Source of the DNA: Pseudeuparius sepicola
Taxonomy: Eukaryota > Arthropoda > Insecta > Coleoptera > Anthribidae
DNA length: 64,000 bases
Assembly (NCBI GenBank): GCA_963920635.1
Contig: OY987303.1
Coordinates: 20,624,175-20,688,174, forward strand
Reading direction: 5' to 3'
The notes under the pieces were generated by a model. That model was given only the letters and a program-made list of their open reading frames with translations, ran no database searches and was not told the origin of the DNA. This document shows, in pieces, positions 1 through 11,365 of the stretch (positions are counted from its first letter, which is position 1; every line of letters begins with the position of its first letter). A program made the translations under genes and the position numbers.

Positions 1-1741
1 AATCAAATGCTTTTTTGTAGTCCACATAAGCCATGTGGAGGTTTCGTTGCTTGGAATGAGCCTGGTTGCAGATGACAGAGTCTATGATGAGTTGCTCTTT
101 GCATCCCATTGCGCCCTTCGAGCAGCCCTTCTGCTGCATTGCAATGATGTTGTTCCGCTCGCAGTGAGCATATATTCGCTGCGTAAGGCAAGATGTGATT
201 ATCTTGTACAGCGTAGGCAAGCAGGTTATTGGGCGGTACTTGGCAGGGTTATCCGTATTCCGCTGGTCTTTTGGTAACAGGTAGGTTGCACCCTGTGTAA
301 GAAACAATGGCATTTTCAGAGGATCGAGCAAGACTTCATTAATTAAGGTAGTTATCTGTTCATGCGTGCACCACAACTTCTTAATCCAATAATTTTGGAG
401 ATGATCTGGACCTGGTGCCTTCCAGTTGTGGGAATTCTTGATGACATCGGAGACCTCAGCGGTTGTGAATTGCTCGTGTTGCATCTGGCTATAGTTCCGG
501 CCCATCTCGCGTTCTTCGCTGATCCAGCTTGCACTGACATTGTATGGACCTGGTGTGGCAAGTTGATTTCTCCAGAAACCGTCGACCTGTTCTCTGCTAG
601 GGTAACTCGCATTTGTGGCATCGGCGCTAGAATTAAAAGCACGGTAGAAACCCTTTTCTGATCGTTCAAAGAGTTTGTTGTCTCGTTTCCTGTTGTTACT
701 AGCCTTGTATCTCCTCAGACGCCCTGCGAAAACAGAAAGTTTTTGTTTTAATGTGTCAAGACATTGTTGAGCAGTGATGTTCGCGGGGTCATGCCGAGAA
801 TGCATTTGGGTGCGGCTCATTATTGCCTGCACCGCCCTCTGGATCCTTCTAGTTCTTACTCCTCTGATATATTCCGTCACTTGTCCTATGTCTTTACGGA
901 GACTCTCGATCTTCCGATTTAGTCGCATTTCCCATTGAGCCATTCGTGGTTCTGGTCTTGCACGATTCAACTCTTGGACCGTTCGGATCTTGGCACCCAT
1001 TACAGTGGTGACTGCCGTTGCGGCACAGTAGATTAACATGTGCATACGTTCTAATGTTGGTGTCACTGAAACATAGTTTGGTAAAATTCGTGTGTTCATA
1101 AGATCTAGCACGATCGCAAGTTTCCTGGAAGAATTTAATCTTGGTAGCGGTGGCCTGCTCAGTGGGTCTGTGACTTCGTATCGCACTACTGCCTGTCTCA
1201 TATGTGTGTTTAAGCCTTCACAATGTTCTTCGTTAACCGATTCCAGACTCTCGGTTGTTGGTTCTACCGTTTCGGCTTCTAGTTGTTGTCCAGGCGCTTG
1301 AAGTTCCCCATTGTTGTTGTTGTCATCTATGTCTATGTGTTCGCCGTGGATCTCTAGCTCAACTTCCCGTTTGATAGCGTTAAGTCGCGTTTCTGGAATT
1401 CGGTTATTTCTTAGAATAGTTCGATACTGATCTGACACTCTTTGTTCAGACACTTGCATGTGTGGAAACTCCCTGCAGAACTCGGCATGCAGTTGTTGTC
1501 GGTAGCCGATCATCTCTTGTCCTAAGTTTGTCACCCTGTAAAAAATACGCATAATCGATTCATTCATGGACACAGTCCATTTCATGCGTCGTCGTGGTAA
1601 TCCCGCCTCTGTGAACGCTGGCTGAAGTTCCCGCGCAGCACCTTCGGTGGGTGGAACCCTAGTTCTCGTTTGGCTCCCATGTTGTAGATGTTCGTGTTGT
1701 TGATGGGCTGTAGCTGTTTGTGCAACAGGGGCCCGCCTCAT
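1..1741 (-). CDS. LINE ORF, N-terminal 580 residues (copy A), restriction-like-endonuclease class, runs off left edge
   Basis: This is the amino-terminal part of the single long protein of a non-LTR retrotransposon. The frame opens at an ATG at 1741 (the upstream in-frame stop lies about 20 bases before it) and stays open for 580 codons to the window edge, where it breaks off inside reverse transcriptase motif A (VDYKKAFD). About residues 1-400 are a Q/R-rich leader and a basic helical region. The fingers follow (WKAPGPDHLQNYWIKK, then KYRPITCLPTLYKI). I see no C2H2 zinc fingers in the leader, unlike R2 or NeSL proteins. The overlapping 457 bases are nearly identical to copy B at 3594-4050 (three differences seen). 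The rest of copy B shows the family's restriction-like nuclease domain, so the class is inferred from B. The copy looks intact as far as it can be read. An R4/Dong-like clade is likely but not proven. Confidence 0.85.
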   Translation of the reverse strand, partial: MRRAPVAQTATAHQQHEHLQHGSQTRTRVPPTEGAARELQPAFTEAGLPRRRMKWTVSMNESIMRIFYRVTNLGQEMIGYRQQLHAEFCREFPHMQVSEQRVSDQYRTILRNNRIPETRLNAIKREVELEIHGEHIDIDDNNNNGELQAPGQQLEAETVEPTTESLESVNEEHCEGLNTHMRQAVVRYEVTDPLSRPPLPRLNSSRKLAIVLDLMNTRILPNYVSVTPTLERMHMLIYCAATAVTTVMGAKIRTVQELNRARPEPRMAQWEMRLNRKIESLRKDIGQVTEYIRGVRTRRIQRAVQAIMSRTQMHSRHDPANITAQQCLDTLKQKLSVFAGRLRRYKASNNRKRDNKLFERSEKGFYRAFNSSADATNASYPSREQVDGFWRNQLATPGPYNVSASWISEEREMGRNYSQMQHEQFTTAEVSDVIKNSHNWKAPGPDHLQNYWIKKLWCTHEQITTLINEVLLDPLKMPLFLTQGATYLLPKDQRNTDNPAKYRPITCLPTLYKIITSCLTQRIYAHCERNNIIAMQQKGCSKGAMGCKEQLIIDSVICNQAHSKQRNLHMAYVDYKKAFD

Positions 1742-1887
1742 CAGCGCCCTGTCACCGTATTAGTATTATCTCGACTTAGCCAAAAGGCATTCGCACTCCC
1801 TCTACGGGGAACATTCACTCAGATCCCGGGTATCCCGGATACCAAAAGGATCTGGCTCGGACGAGACCCTTGCCATGTTATCGGGCC
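1742..1887 (-). other. Junction between LINE copy B 3' end and copy A 5' end
   Basis: The 146 bases between the stop codon of copy B and the ATG of copy A must hold B's 3' untranslated region and A's 5' untranslated region. They contain a GC-rich self-complementary stretch (around 1822-1846, GGTATCCGGGATACC read on the minus strand) and a 14-mer identical to the 5' end of vertebrate-type U2 snRNA (1775-1788). No poly(A) or ATT tract separates the two copies. The exact boundary cannot be placed from one example. Confidence 0.6.
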
Positions 1888-4047
1888 TTAGGTGACATTG
1901 ATGTTGTTGGATGATCCTGCATTCCCCATGAATTTCCTGACGGTTCGGGCTGTCGCAAGTAGTACCGCTTTCTGCATGGACCTGTAAAGACTATCAGTTA
2001 GACCCAGCTCCTTGATGTTTCTCAGCAAACTTTTTGGTATAACACCAGTTGTTGACATGATGATTGGAATCGTCTGGACGTTCTCCATTTCCCATTGCCT
2101 TCTAATTGCCTTCTAATTCGTTCTTCTATATCTCTGTACTTCGCGATCTTCTCGACTTGCTTCACACGCAGGTTGTTGTTGTTCGGGATGGCCACATCAA
2201 TCAGAGTTGTCTGCCTAGAAATTTTATCAACTATTATAAGGTCCGGTCTGTTATGAGCAACTCGTTGATCTGTCAGAACTGTACGATCCCAGTACATCTT
2301 GTAGTTGCTGTTCTCAAGAACAGGCTCAGGTGTGTAGTTGTAATATGGGACCCTCTCTGCCTGCACAAGCAGCAGCTTTTCCGCCAGTTCCTGGTGCAAG
2401 ATCTTGGCAACCGAATCGTGTCGTTCCTTATATTCCGTTGATGCGAACATCTGACATCCTCCTGTTATGTGCTGGATTGTTTCTGAAGTTGGGCACCCGT
2501 ATCTGCATCTGTCATCCACTACCGATGCATCTCCTACAATGAATTTTAGGTAGTTGCGAGTTGGTATAACCTGATCTTGTATGGCCAGTAGGAAGCCTTC
2601 CGTCTCGGGGAACATTCGTCCCGAGGTCAGCCAATAGTTCGACGCTAACTTGTCGACATGTTCCTGGTTAACCTCATTAGGATGCCTCCCGTGCAGCGGC
2701 TTCCCCAACCACCTCTGTAGTTTATCGTTGTCGGTTCGGTGGTGATTTTGACGCTCGTGTTCCGTCAGACGTAGCGGTGTTGAGACGTCTGCTCCGCATA
2801 TAGCCCTATATAGGGTGGAGCTGTTGGCCTGCCTGTAGAAATAATTACGCAGATTTAATATTTGTTGGTCCAATTGCTTGCTGAGATCTGCCAATCCTCT
2901 TCCTCCTAGTTGACGTGGCAGAGTTGTTCTTTCTACGGCGCTACGGGGATGATGTTTATGAGCTTTTGTCAGTAGTGTCCTAACTTTTCGTTGCAGGTTG
3001 TTGATGTCCGTGTTGGTCCAATTCACTATTCCGAACGAATAGCTGAGTACAGAGCACGCATACGTGTTCAGGGCCTTAAACAAATTCCTGCTGTTAAGAT
3101 CAGTTCGCACTACTTGTCTTACTCTCTTGATGAATTCATTCGTTAAATCAGTCTTCATTGTTCGATGGTCTATCCTTTGAGCTTGTTTCATCCCGAGATA
3201 CTTGTATGTATCTCCCTTGCTCATTGCTTCGATCTCCTGGCCGTCCTGCATCTCGTGTGCGCTTTGTTCGAGCTTTCCCCGGATGATATTAAGGGTGCGG
3301 CACTTGTCCAGTCCAAACAGCATTCCGATGTCCCTGGAGAACTCCTCCATATTTTGTAGAGTTCAACCGATGTGATAGAGGGTTCATCGCTATGCAGAAC
3401 CACAGTGGACTGAGTGAATCTCCTTGGAAAATCCCTCTTCGGATGTTGATTGTGTCGGTCTCGATGTTACTGTCTGCGGTTCTGAGTTGTATCTTAGTGC
3501 GCCAGGTTGTCATAACGTGTTCTAAAAAGGAAACTGTATGATGATCTATTTTATACAGCTTTAAGATACCTGTGAGCCAGTCGTGAGGTACGGAATCAAA
3601 TGCTCCTTTGTAGTCCACACAAGCCATGTGGAGGTTTCGTTGCTTGGAATGAGCCTGGTTGCAGATGACAGAGTCTATGATGAGTTGCTCTTTGCATCCC
3701 ATTGCGCCCTTCGAGCAGCCCTTCTGCTGCATTGCAATGATGTTGTTCCGCTCGCAGTGAGCATATATTCGCTGCGTAAGGCAAGATGTGATTATCTTGT
3801 ACAGCGTAGGCAAGCAGGTTATTGGGCGGTACTTGGCAGGGTTATCCGTATTCCGCTGGTCTTTTGGTAACAGGTAGGTTGCACCCTGTGTAAGAAACAA
3901 TGGCATTTTCAGAGGATCGAGCAAGACTTCATTAATTAAGGTAGTTATCTGTTCATGCGTGCACCACAACTTCTTAATCCAATAATTTTGGAGATGATCT
4001 GGACCTGGTGCCTTCCAGTTGTGGGAATTCTTGATGACATCGGAGAC

Positions 4048-4050
<3 letters not shown>
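1888..4050 (-). pseudogene. LINE ORF, 5'-truncated and broken (copy B): reverse transcriptase, zinc knuckle, restriction-like endonuclease
   Basis: This is the C-terminal two thirds of the same LINE protein. It starts in the RT fingers at 4050, next to an (ATT)n tract. RT motifs read KYRPITCLPTLYKI, DYKGAFDSVPHDWL and FQGDSLSPLWFCIAMNPLS. The catalytic YxDD block is missing: the frame jumps near 3346-3350 from NSTKYG to EEFSRDIGMLFGLDKC, so about 30-40 residues are deleted. Downstream come the thumb, a CX3CX7HX4C knuckle (CRYGC...H...C, about 2480-2530) and the endonuclease signature PD-x14-D (RPDLIIVDKISRQTTLID, about 2190-2260). These two are diagnostic of the R2/R4/NeSL group of LINEs. A second frameshift comes from an 11 bp tandem duplication at 2094-2115, and the frame then ends at the stop at 1888-1890. 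The copy cannot make active enzyme. Confidence 0.88.
2094..2115. repeat. 11 bp tandem duplication that frameshifts LINE copy B
   Basis: The unit attgccttcta occurs twice back to back. Reading through one unit only gives a continuous endonuclease C-terminus (RIRRQWEMENVQTIP on the minus strand). With both units the frame is lost. Confidence 0.85.

Positions 4051-4110
<60 letters not shown>
4051..4110. repeat. (ATT)20 microsatellite at the truncated 5' end of LINE copy B
   Basis: Sixty bases of uninterrupted ATT (AAT/TAA on the other strand) directly abut the broken 5' end of LINE copy B. Dong elements of the R4 clade are known to insert into TAA repeats, so this is probably the target site. 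The isoleucine run translated from it is not a protein. Confidence 0.9.
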
Positions 4111-5689
4111 GTTTTATATTATATTCCACATTCGTTATAAAAAGTTGAACTTTTATACAATATAAAATTATTAACGAATGCCATAACTAACTAGGAATGA
4201 ATACTATATTCCTACCAAATTTCAAAACAATTTGGGTATTTTGTTCACACAAAGCAGGACAATATTTTAAAAAGTTAAATTCAACTTTTTTACTACAAAT
4301 ATATACCTCTTGGAACACCAATACCGGGATAACATACTTTACTATAAAAAAGAATGTAGGTACAAAAGAAAAATATGTATTATTTTCTGTTAAAATTTAT
4401 ATACTAATTAAAGTTACACCCTCTAGAACGTCATAGCATTACATTACATATCTCTAACAATTTTAATTTGTAATCGATTTTTTCGTCGAACCCACAATCT
4501 GACTGGAAACGAATTACCCCAAATTTTGATTAATTTTTTTTTAAAAGTTTTAATACGTTTCCAAGTTTCATCAATTCAACCAGAAAGAAAACACGGTTGA
4601 CATAAATACGAGGAAATATGGAAGTTCCGTTTTATCTAGTATGATAATAATACTTAAATGATGTATTTTCAAGTTACCTAATATCAAGAGTTGTTATTCT
4701 GTTACCTGTGTCTAAATACTAACATTTTGAAGCTCTTAGGATTACATTCTAGCTCCGTCTGAGTGTAAGCTGTTTTAACAAAAATAGAAGCTCCCCATTT
4801 TCGATCAGCCTCACATAAACGGCGCTAAGTACGAACGTGAAAATTAGATGAGCTCCCCCAGTTAGCGTGTAACATCAAACGTCGGAATTACGTGGGAATG
4901 GCTCCATTGTGCCCTGGCGCGATAATGACGCCTTCGAGGAATAATTCACACTCAATTACCGAACACAAAACATTTTAATTCCCGAATTTACACACTCGAT
5001 AAAACTTCCCCAAGTATTTTGCGCTGCGGAAAGAGTGACAACTACAATTTCATGCCGCTCGGAACCGGTAAAACCAATTCCGTCGGGCGGCGGAATGAAG
5101 CACATGGGCGGGGGGTTTGGACACATTCGAATTTAAATAAAAAACAACGGGGACATCGGGATTACATTTCACATACATTCAAATGAACGCTGACAGGATG
5201 AAATAAATGAAAAAAATTCGCTTTGAGTATCGATACTGTTGATATTGCGGGAATGGCTATGTTTCAAATTTCAAACAAAGACATCGGCATCCAGAAAAGT
5301 GCTTATTTGATTCTTTCGTCCACGATTACATGGGATATCCTCAGAGCACGACGATGCGACTGAGACTGCCTTCGTGGTGATCATCTACACTCGCGTCTAG
5401 CGTCTAGTGTTTTGATGGTTGCAGTTTTGTGATTTGAAGTCGAAAGATAAAATGTTTGTTCACATGTGGACTATGTGGTTTATATTTAAATAAAAATATG
5501 AGCTGAATATGGATCGAAAATAAAGACATAAAAAAGTTTTAGGGAATGCAGACGGTATTTTTTCCACGAGTTTAATTTGAGAAGACGCATGTACGCCAGT
5601 TCCATTCTGTAGATGTACCTATAGATGAATTGTGTCCTCTAAAGAATAGTTCGGACTTTAAATTTACATGTGAACAGTGTCAAAAACTT
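4111..5689. other. Non-coding stretch, no gene recognised
   Basis: AT-rich sequence with one more GC-rich block at about 4780-5160. A short segment at 4124-4150 resembles the right half of the hairpin repeats at 37410 and 52290 (ttccacattcg then taaaaagttgaac). No exon, RNA gene or intact element is seen. Confidence 0.5.
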
Positions 5690-6180
5690 TCTTCACTGCA
5701 ACCTAGGTAGGTAAATCTTTTGTGAATAACCCTACTCTAATAAATAGATACCAAGGTTACCTAGGCTTTTTACAATGCTTATTATTTTCCTTGGGGCCAT
5801 ATTGCCAATTTCGTTGGGACCTCGGTTGGGACTTATATCAACCTTTTCGAAACGCTTGAATCTGTTTCGAAGTTAGAGGGGACACTAGCACAGTATGAGC
5901 TCACTAGTCTCGTCACTCATCACGTTCGATGCAAAATCTACATACACCTGTGATTAGTTCATTCTTGTTTAGAGTAAGAAGATTTTTGGCGTTCCCAGGC
6001 GAATAGTCAAAAATCATTTCGCTTGTCTTTGACCCGGCGTGTTCCTCCAGTTTTTTTTCTTCCTTTTCCCATTTTTCTATTTCTGTCAGAAGGGTGGCAC
6101 GACCCTGGAGGAAACAGCGACAAAACTCTTGCTTTGTTAGGTTAAGTGGCAATCCTCTGTTATTTGTTTGATGTATCAAT
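5690..6180 (-). pseudogene. LINE 3' fragment (RNase H-type LINE, C-terminal tail)
   Basis: On the minus strand this matches the 3' part of the fragment at 28889-29880. Shared peptide pieces are YSPGNAKNLLTLNKNE and GVCRFCIERDE, the start of a C-terminal Cys/His cluster. The segment that reads LLTGHCPL...GL in the other copy is absent, so this copy has an internal deletion. It ends with untranslated sequence similar to 29700-29860. It is a dead remnant with no RT domain left. Confidence 0.7.
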
Positions 6181-6499
6181 AAAATAGTTTGCCCGAAACA
6201 CTAGGGCAATGAAGTTTCGCCCAAAATAACCTCAAAAGGGCATTTAACTCATTTTAATTTTAAAACTAATTACATATAACTCAATTAATATTGGACTAAT
6301 GTCCAAAGTAAAAAAAATCCCGGCGAATTAAGCAAATTAGCCACCAATTTCGTCGTTTTTTCCTTGAGGGTCGTGCATGCGATCAATTTGGATTGGATTC
6401 GCGTCTGACGTGTGAGCAATAGCTGGCAACATGGCACCGGCTTTTACGTCATGCCAGAGAGTGACCGACCAGTCGCTAGACGCGAGTCTCATCTACCTA

Positions 6500-7133
6500 T
6501 AGTCAAATTATTTTAAGAAGTCCTTACTGGGACTGTAAATTGGTAATTTCTCCATCCTAAGTTGGCATCAATGCAGCAAAAAATGCAACCGGGTCATAAG
6601 TCCATGTCAGTAACGAGCCCATTTGCACAATGAATAACTACTAAATAACACGAACAAGAACAACACAGATAACGGTAAAAGTCACGAATCGTACAAAACC
6701 CGCGAATATTTTCACTGCCCAAAGTTTGAACCCTTTTGAACGATCCGGAAAACCTTCACTGTCACTTTCACAACACCGAAATAAAATTTGCCTGAGTACG
6801 CACCATAGACGCAACCGCAAGTAGCCGATTATACCAAAATACCAAAATGAAAGTGTTTCCATGACGATTGAAATTATTATTAAAATGAGTTGTAGACATA
6901 GTTATTTTTATTTGTAGAGGTATAATCGTGATTGCAATAGGGTTTTTATTTTATTATGTTCTTTTTCTCGTATCACTTGGGTAACTTTTCACATCATAAA
7001 TCAATGAGTGACGTCATTAGCTGGTTGAGACACATATACCAATGTTATACCAATGGTTAACAGAAAATTCCTAGGGATTTTGTGGAGAATGTCATCTGAC
7101 AAAATCGGGACTTCTTACAGTAATCGAGGTATA
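6500..7133. mobile_element. Nonautonomous DNA transposon-like repeat, copy 1
   Basis: A 634 bp unit about 95% identical by eye to 10715-11365. The ends form an imperfect inverted repeat sharing AAGAAGTCC (tatagtcaaattatttt at the left; tatacc..gattactgt read inward from the right). Copy 2 interrupts one arm of a palindrome whose other arm is the uninterrupted site, which shows this is a mobile unit. It encodes nothing recognisable and its superfamily is unknown. Confidence 0.7.
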
Positions 7134-9642
7134 TCGCTATACCGCTATATCGAAATACCAGCACTCCTAATTGTACCCAGACCGAGTTTTCCACGCGGGC
7201 CTACCTACTCATCACTGGCGTATTCGCCATACGATATCGTTTTGCTATATACACCGAAATGCCAGCAGTTCGACTTTCCTTCCCGAGGTCGCCTATGCAA
7301 TGCAACGTTGTCATTATTAAAGGTAGGCGGAAGTTGTGAGATTTAGGCTTCGAGAAATGTCCGCCTTGCGGGACGCTTCATCCCAACCGCCCAGTCGTAT
7401 CCATTCCCGCTCGAAATTGATTTATATCTCGTAGCCACCGTTCGCGCGTAGCCACTTTCCGTGTGCCGCAATGACAAACAGTGGTTTATAGGGACACAAT
7501 GTTCCGGTGACGTTCAATGTGTGGCGACCGGACGCAGTGGTTTTAACACGTTGCGTATTTGCCGGATCAGTGACGAGGTAATGCGGTACCCAGCCGCTAT
7601 TGGGACATTCCGGGTCCCGCGGGTCGGTCCGGTATATCGATCCGGATCACCGCCGGAAGCCCGCGTTTTCTGCTAGACAACACCGGGTGTTTTTTCGGAC
7701 AACAGGTGCCGAAATAGTTGGAATTTTCCAATGAAGTATCCGCCATTTCATAATGGACAACCTGTATTTGTAACGACATATTTGACAAAAAATCAAAAAT
7801 TATAAATCTGGACCGACACGCTATTAAAGACCCGAGCATTTCATTGTTGTTTACGGACTGGGGTGGCGCTACTCGACGAAAAAAATGGCGACTTATTATA
7901 GGTTATAGGGGGCTATTCTGTTGTTATTGATATGTCAGTTACTGGCGTTTAAAATGTCCCGAATTTGAATTATTCAGCTTTATTACGATTTGTCTTCTTT
8001 TTACGGTAACGAATTGTCTTTGCGTCCAGTATTTAGCAGTTGTATCCTATTAACACAGCTTTTATAGGTAGATTTGTTTGTAATAACATGAAATTTCAAC
8101 GCACATGAAGAAAATGGTAGGTATGAACACTGCCCAGACCCAGACCATTATAGGTGAATTGCAGAAGAATAAACAATATTTTGGAATTATGGGATGATCA
8201 GATCAACCACCTGAAGAAGCGAAAATTAAAGATATTATTTTGGAAGAGTATTTTGTAACTTATGCAAGAATGAAAATAGAAAACTTTGTTTATAGCTCCA
8301 AAGCGAACCAATAGTCTTCCATATAAAGAAGAAACTGAAAAATCGAATGCGTTTTATGCTTACTTACCCTACACAACTAGCCATGGACTTCATTTCAAAC
8401 CAAAAGGTACCAAATATTCTTGCTTGCTTTTTAGACTCGCTTTCTTAAGAAAATGTATGGAAATATGCCATGTGAACTTGTCAAATTAGAGGGTCATAAC
8501 AAACAAATATTTTATTTTATTTTAGATATTAAATTCGTTGTAACAGACACATTTGCATGTTTTTATTTACAATGGTGCTTTAACATTAAACCACCGTGTA
8601 AATTTGTTTCGTCGTGTGGCGCCAGTGGCGATCACTTGAAACAGCGTTATGCACAGGTCTTTAATATAGTGTTGGTCCAGTATAAATTCAAACTCTTGGG
8701 ATTGTCACAATCGATTGAACGTGGAAATTCTATCCATTACCTGATATGCCACAAAAATATCCATCGTTATTTATAATTATTACAGGTACAAAAATCCATC
8801 CTTACCTATTCTTGGCTTGACATTGTAGGTTAGAATTTCCACGTTCGATACTTGCATTAAGACGCTAAATGTCGAATGTCTTGGTGGTAGAAGAACAAAT
8901 AGGAAGTTCACATAGGTAACCAACAACAATGAATAGTTTTCCTCCACCTTAACCCCTTCTAGTAGTTGCAGAAGACGCCGAAGTCTCCTTCATATCACCG
9001 CTACTTCTTTTTATCATGCTACTTTAATTTTAAATTTCTAAGAATAAATATAGACATATAATTCGGGTAGGGTCGAGGCACACGGGAATAGAGGACTGCA
9101 GACTCGATCGATGACGTCACACACTCAGGCCGATTCTAACTAAGATATTCTATGCGTTGCGGTATTTTGGGGAGTTTTAGGGACAAAAATGTTTTATTTT
9201 CCCGAATATTTATTAACACGTACCATTAGAAACCAAAAAAATTGTATGCACAACAGAAAATAAATCATTCTGAACAATTATTAGTTCGTAGAAATGAACA
9301 TAATAAACTCGATGAAATTCAGCAATTATTAAAGGTGGCTTTATGCAGTATTCATTATCGCTTCTATGTCACATCATTGCCATTTGATAGAGCAGATTAC
9401 AGAACATTACAAAGATGATAAAAGTGGGTTATCTTCTAGTGAGATAGTAATGAAATGTTAATGGTTAAGGAAATGAAATCTGCATAAAAATCTCATGCAA
9501 CGAGCAACATATTATGAATATTCATCTTTTTATTAATGAAAATGAAGTGACAGTAAAGTGATAATACGTATAAATAAACGTAGTAAACTCAAAGAAAATA
9601 AAAAACACTTATCTACACACTAATTGCTTTATCAATTAATTA
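7134..9642. other. Non-coding stretch with a GC-rich island
   Basis: 7180-7690 is unusually GC- and CpG-rich for the window but shows no exon with splice sites that I can defend. 8100-8790 holds short frames with no family resemblance. 9064-9145 is inversely similar to about 12100-12200. No RNA gene is recognised. Confidence 0.4.
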
Positions 9643-10234
9643 CAGGGTGGAGAGTAGCCCATTCAAGCGGAAAAAGTGTGTTACGACGAGACAGGTTTAC
9701 GTAAAGTCGTCATTGTAGTAAAAATTAAGGGGAATTCGATGGTGTACTCGAATTTTTTATACGGGGGTCGGTAAAAAAGTTATCGCAAAAAACATTTTTT
9801 GAAAAAAAAAATACCATTACACAACCATTAGAGAACCTTCAAGTAGTATTCCTCTGAATATTCAGTTTTTTTAAATAACTTCTGGTTCTAGCGGAAATGA
9901 AAGTGATTTTCTCTATTTTACAACTTACACATTCCATTTAACCATTATAGGATTTATTTTTTCATTCATATAATTTGACCTATTTATCTCCAACCGTTTC
10001 CGAGATATGTATCAGAGAAGCTCCATTAAACTAGATACATGGTCTCATGGTCAGTGCCTGATGTTCTATCCGAGTAGGCCAATAAACAATAAAACCAAAT
10101 TTATGACAATCAAGTCAGCCATGATAATAAAACTGACACTCAAGTAGGCTGTATAAGTTCATTATTTGTATTTACCTGTCAGATTAGTCTTAAAATTTTA
10201 TTACTGAAGCTGTTACCAGTTATAGTTTTAAAAA

Positions 10235-10531
10235 ATGTTTTTGAAAGAAGAATGCTGTGATATTTTAAAGGTCTTTATCAAAATTGATAAAAGACACGTA
10301 GAAACTTTGAGGGAGTATTCTCGCAAATATCTAAATATAAATGTTCCGAGTGCTTCATTTATATCTATATGTAAGCTGTATCGAAGATTAAGATCGACAG
10401 GAAGTGTGATTATCATGAGAAAAATTGCGTTTAGAAATAATGAGGACGAGAAAGAACGAATTTTAAATTATTTCAGAAAAAATAACGAAAAATCACAGAG
10501 AGATGCAGCGAGAGATTTATTTAAACTGTAA
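10235..10531 (+). pseudogene. Transposase N-terminal helix-turn-helix fragment
   Basis: The 98-residue frame starts at an ATG (MFLKEECCDILKVF) and reads VPSASFISICKLYRRLRSTGSV in the middle. That pattern (N..VP..sfi.rl.rRlrsTGS) is the N-terminal DNA-binding module (DUF4817-like) found in a group of insect Tc1/mariner-superfamily transposases, and it lines up with SVSRSTVQRINNIFDETGSI of the intact transposase at 14186-15262. A second HTH-like stretch follows (EKSQRDAARDLF). The catalytic DDD domain is missing altogether, so the element has lost its centre. I infer the family from pattern only. Confidence 0.55.
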
Positions 10532-10714
10532 CTAGTAATAGCTTCAGCAACAATGTTTTAAACTAATCTAACTGGTAAATAGAATTATTGAATTAACAGA
10601 CTAGGTACTTGATTGTCAGTTTTATTAGCATGGCTGACTTGATTTGTCATAAATTTGGTGTTATTGTTTGGCCTGCTCGGATAGAATATCAGACACTGAC
10701 CATGAGACTATGTA

Positions 10715-11365
10715 TAGTAAAATTATTTTAAGAAGTCCTTACTGGGACTGTCAATTGGTAATTTGGCCATCCTAAGTTGGCATCAATGCAGCAAAAAATG
10801 CAACCGGGTCATAAGTCCAGGTCAGTAACGAGCCCATTTGCACAATGAATAACTACTAATAACACGAACAAGAACAACACAGATAACGGTAAAACTCACG
10901 AAACGTACAAACCCCGCGAATATTTTCACTGCCCAAAGTTTGAACTCTTTTGAACGATCCGAAAAACCTTCACTGTCACTTTCACATCACCGAAATAAAA
11001 TTTGCCTGAGTACGCACCATAGACGCAGCCGCAAGTAGCTGATTATACCAAAATACCAAAATGAAAGTGTTTCCTTGACGTTTGAAATTATTATTAAAAT
11101 GAGTTGTACTCATAGTTATTTTTATTTGTATAGCGGTATAATCGTGATTGCAATATGGTTTTTATTTTATTATGTTCTTTTTTTCGTATCAGTTGGGTAA
11201 CTTTTCACATCATAAATCAATGAATGAGTGACGTCATTAACTGGTTGAGACACAACATATACCTACCAATGTTATACCCATAGTTCACAGAAAATTCCTA
11301 GGGATTTTGTGGAGAATGTCATCTGACAAAATCGGGACTTCTTACAGTAATCGGGGTATACATAA
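10715..11365. mobile_element. Nonautonomous DNA transposon-like repeat, copy 2 (nested)
   Basis: The 651 bp copy interrupts the right arm of the foldback at 9643-11770. The left arm (about 10023-10050) has the same host sequence uninterrupted (ctagatacatggtctc), so it serves as an empty site. Flanking TA bases suggest a TA target duplication. Confidence 0.75.

Noticed and set aside
35..1301. Several plus-strand frames of 60-110 codons
   Set aside because: Antisense shadows of the LINE ORF on the minus strand, which is open throughout 1-1741.
3955..4140. Frame with a long isoleucine run
   Set aside because: It is the (ATT)20 tract read as codons, on the antisense strand of the LINE.
5400..6490. 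Weak inverted words (actcgcgtctagcgtc / gctagacgcgagtctc) around the LINE fragment
   Set aside because: Only about 16-25 bp and no supporting ends. Too little to call an element.
8286..8776. Two overlapping frames of 67 and 107 codons
   Set aside because: No recognisable domain, no splice context, composition like the surroundings.
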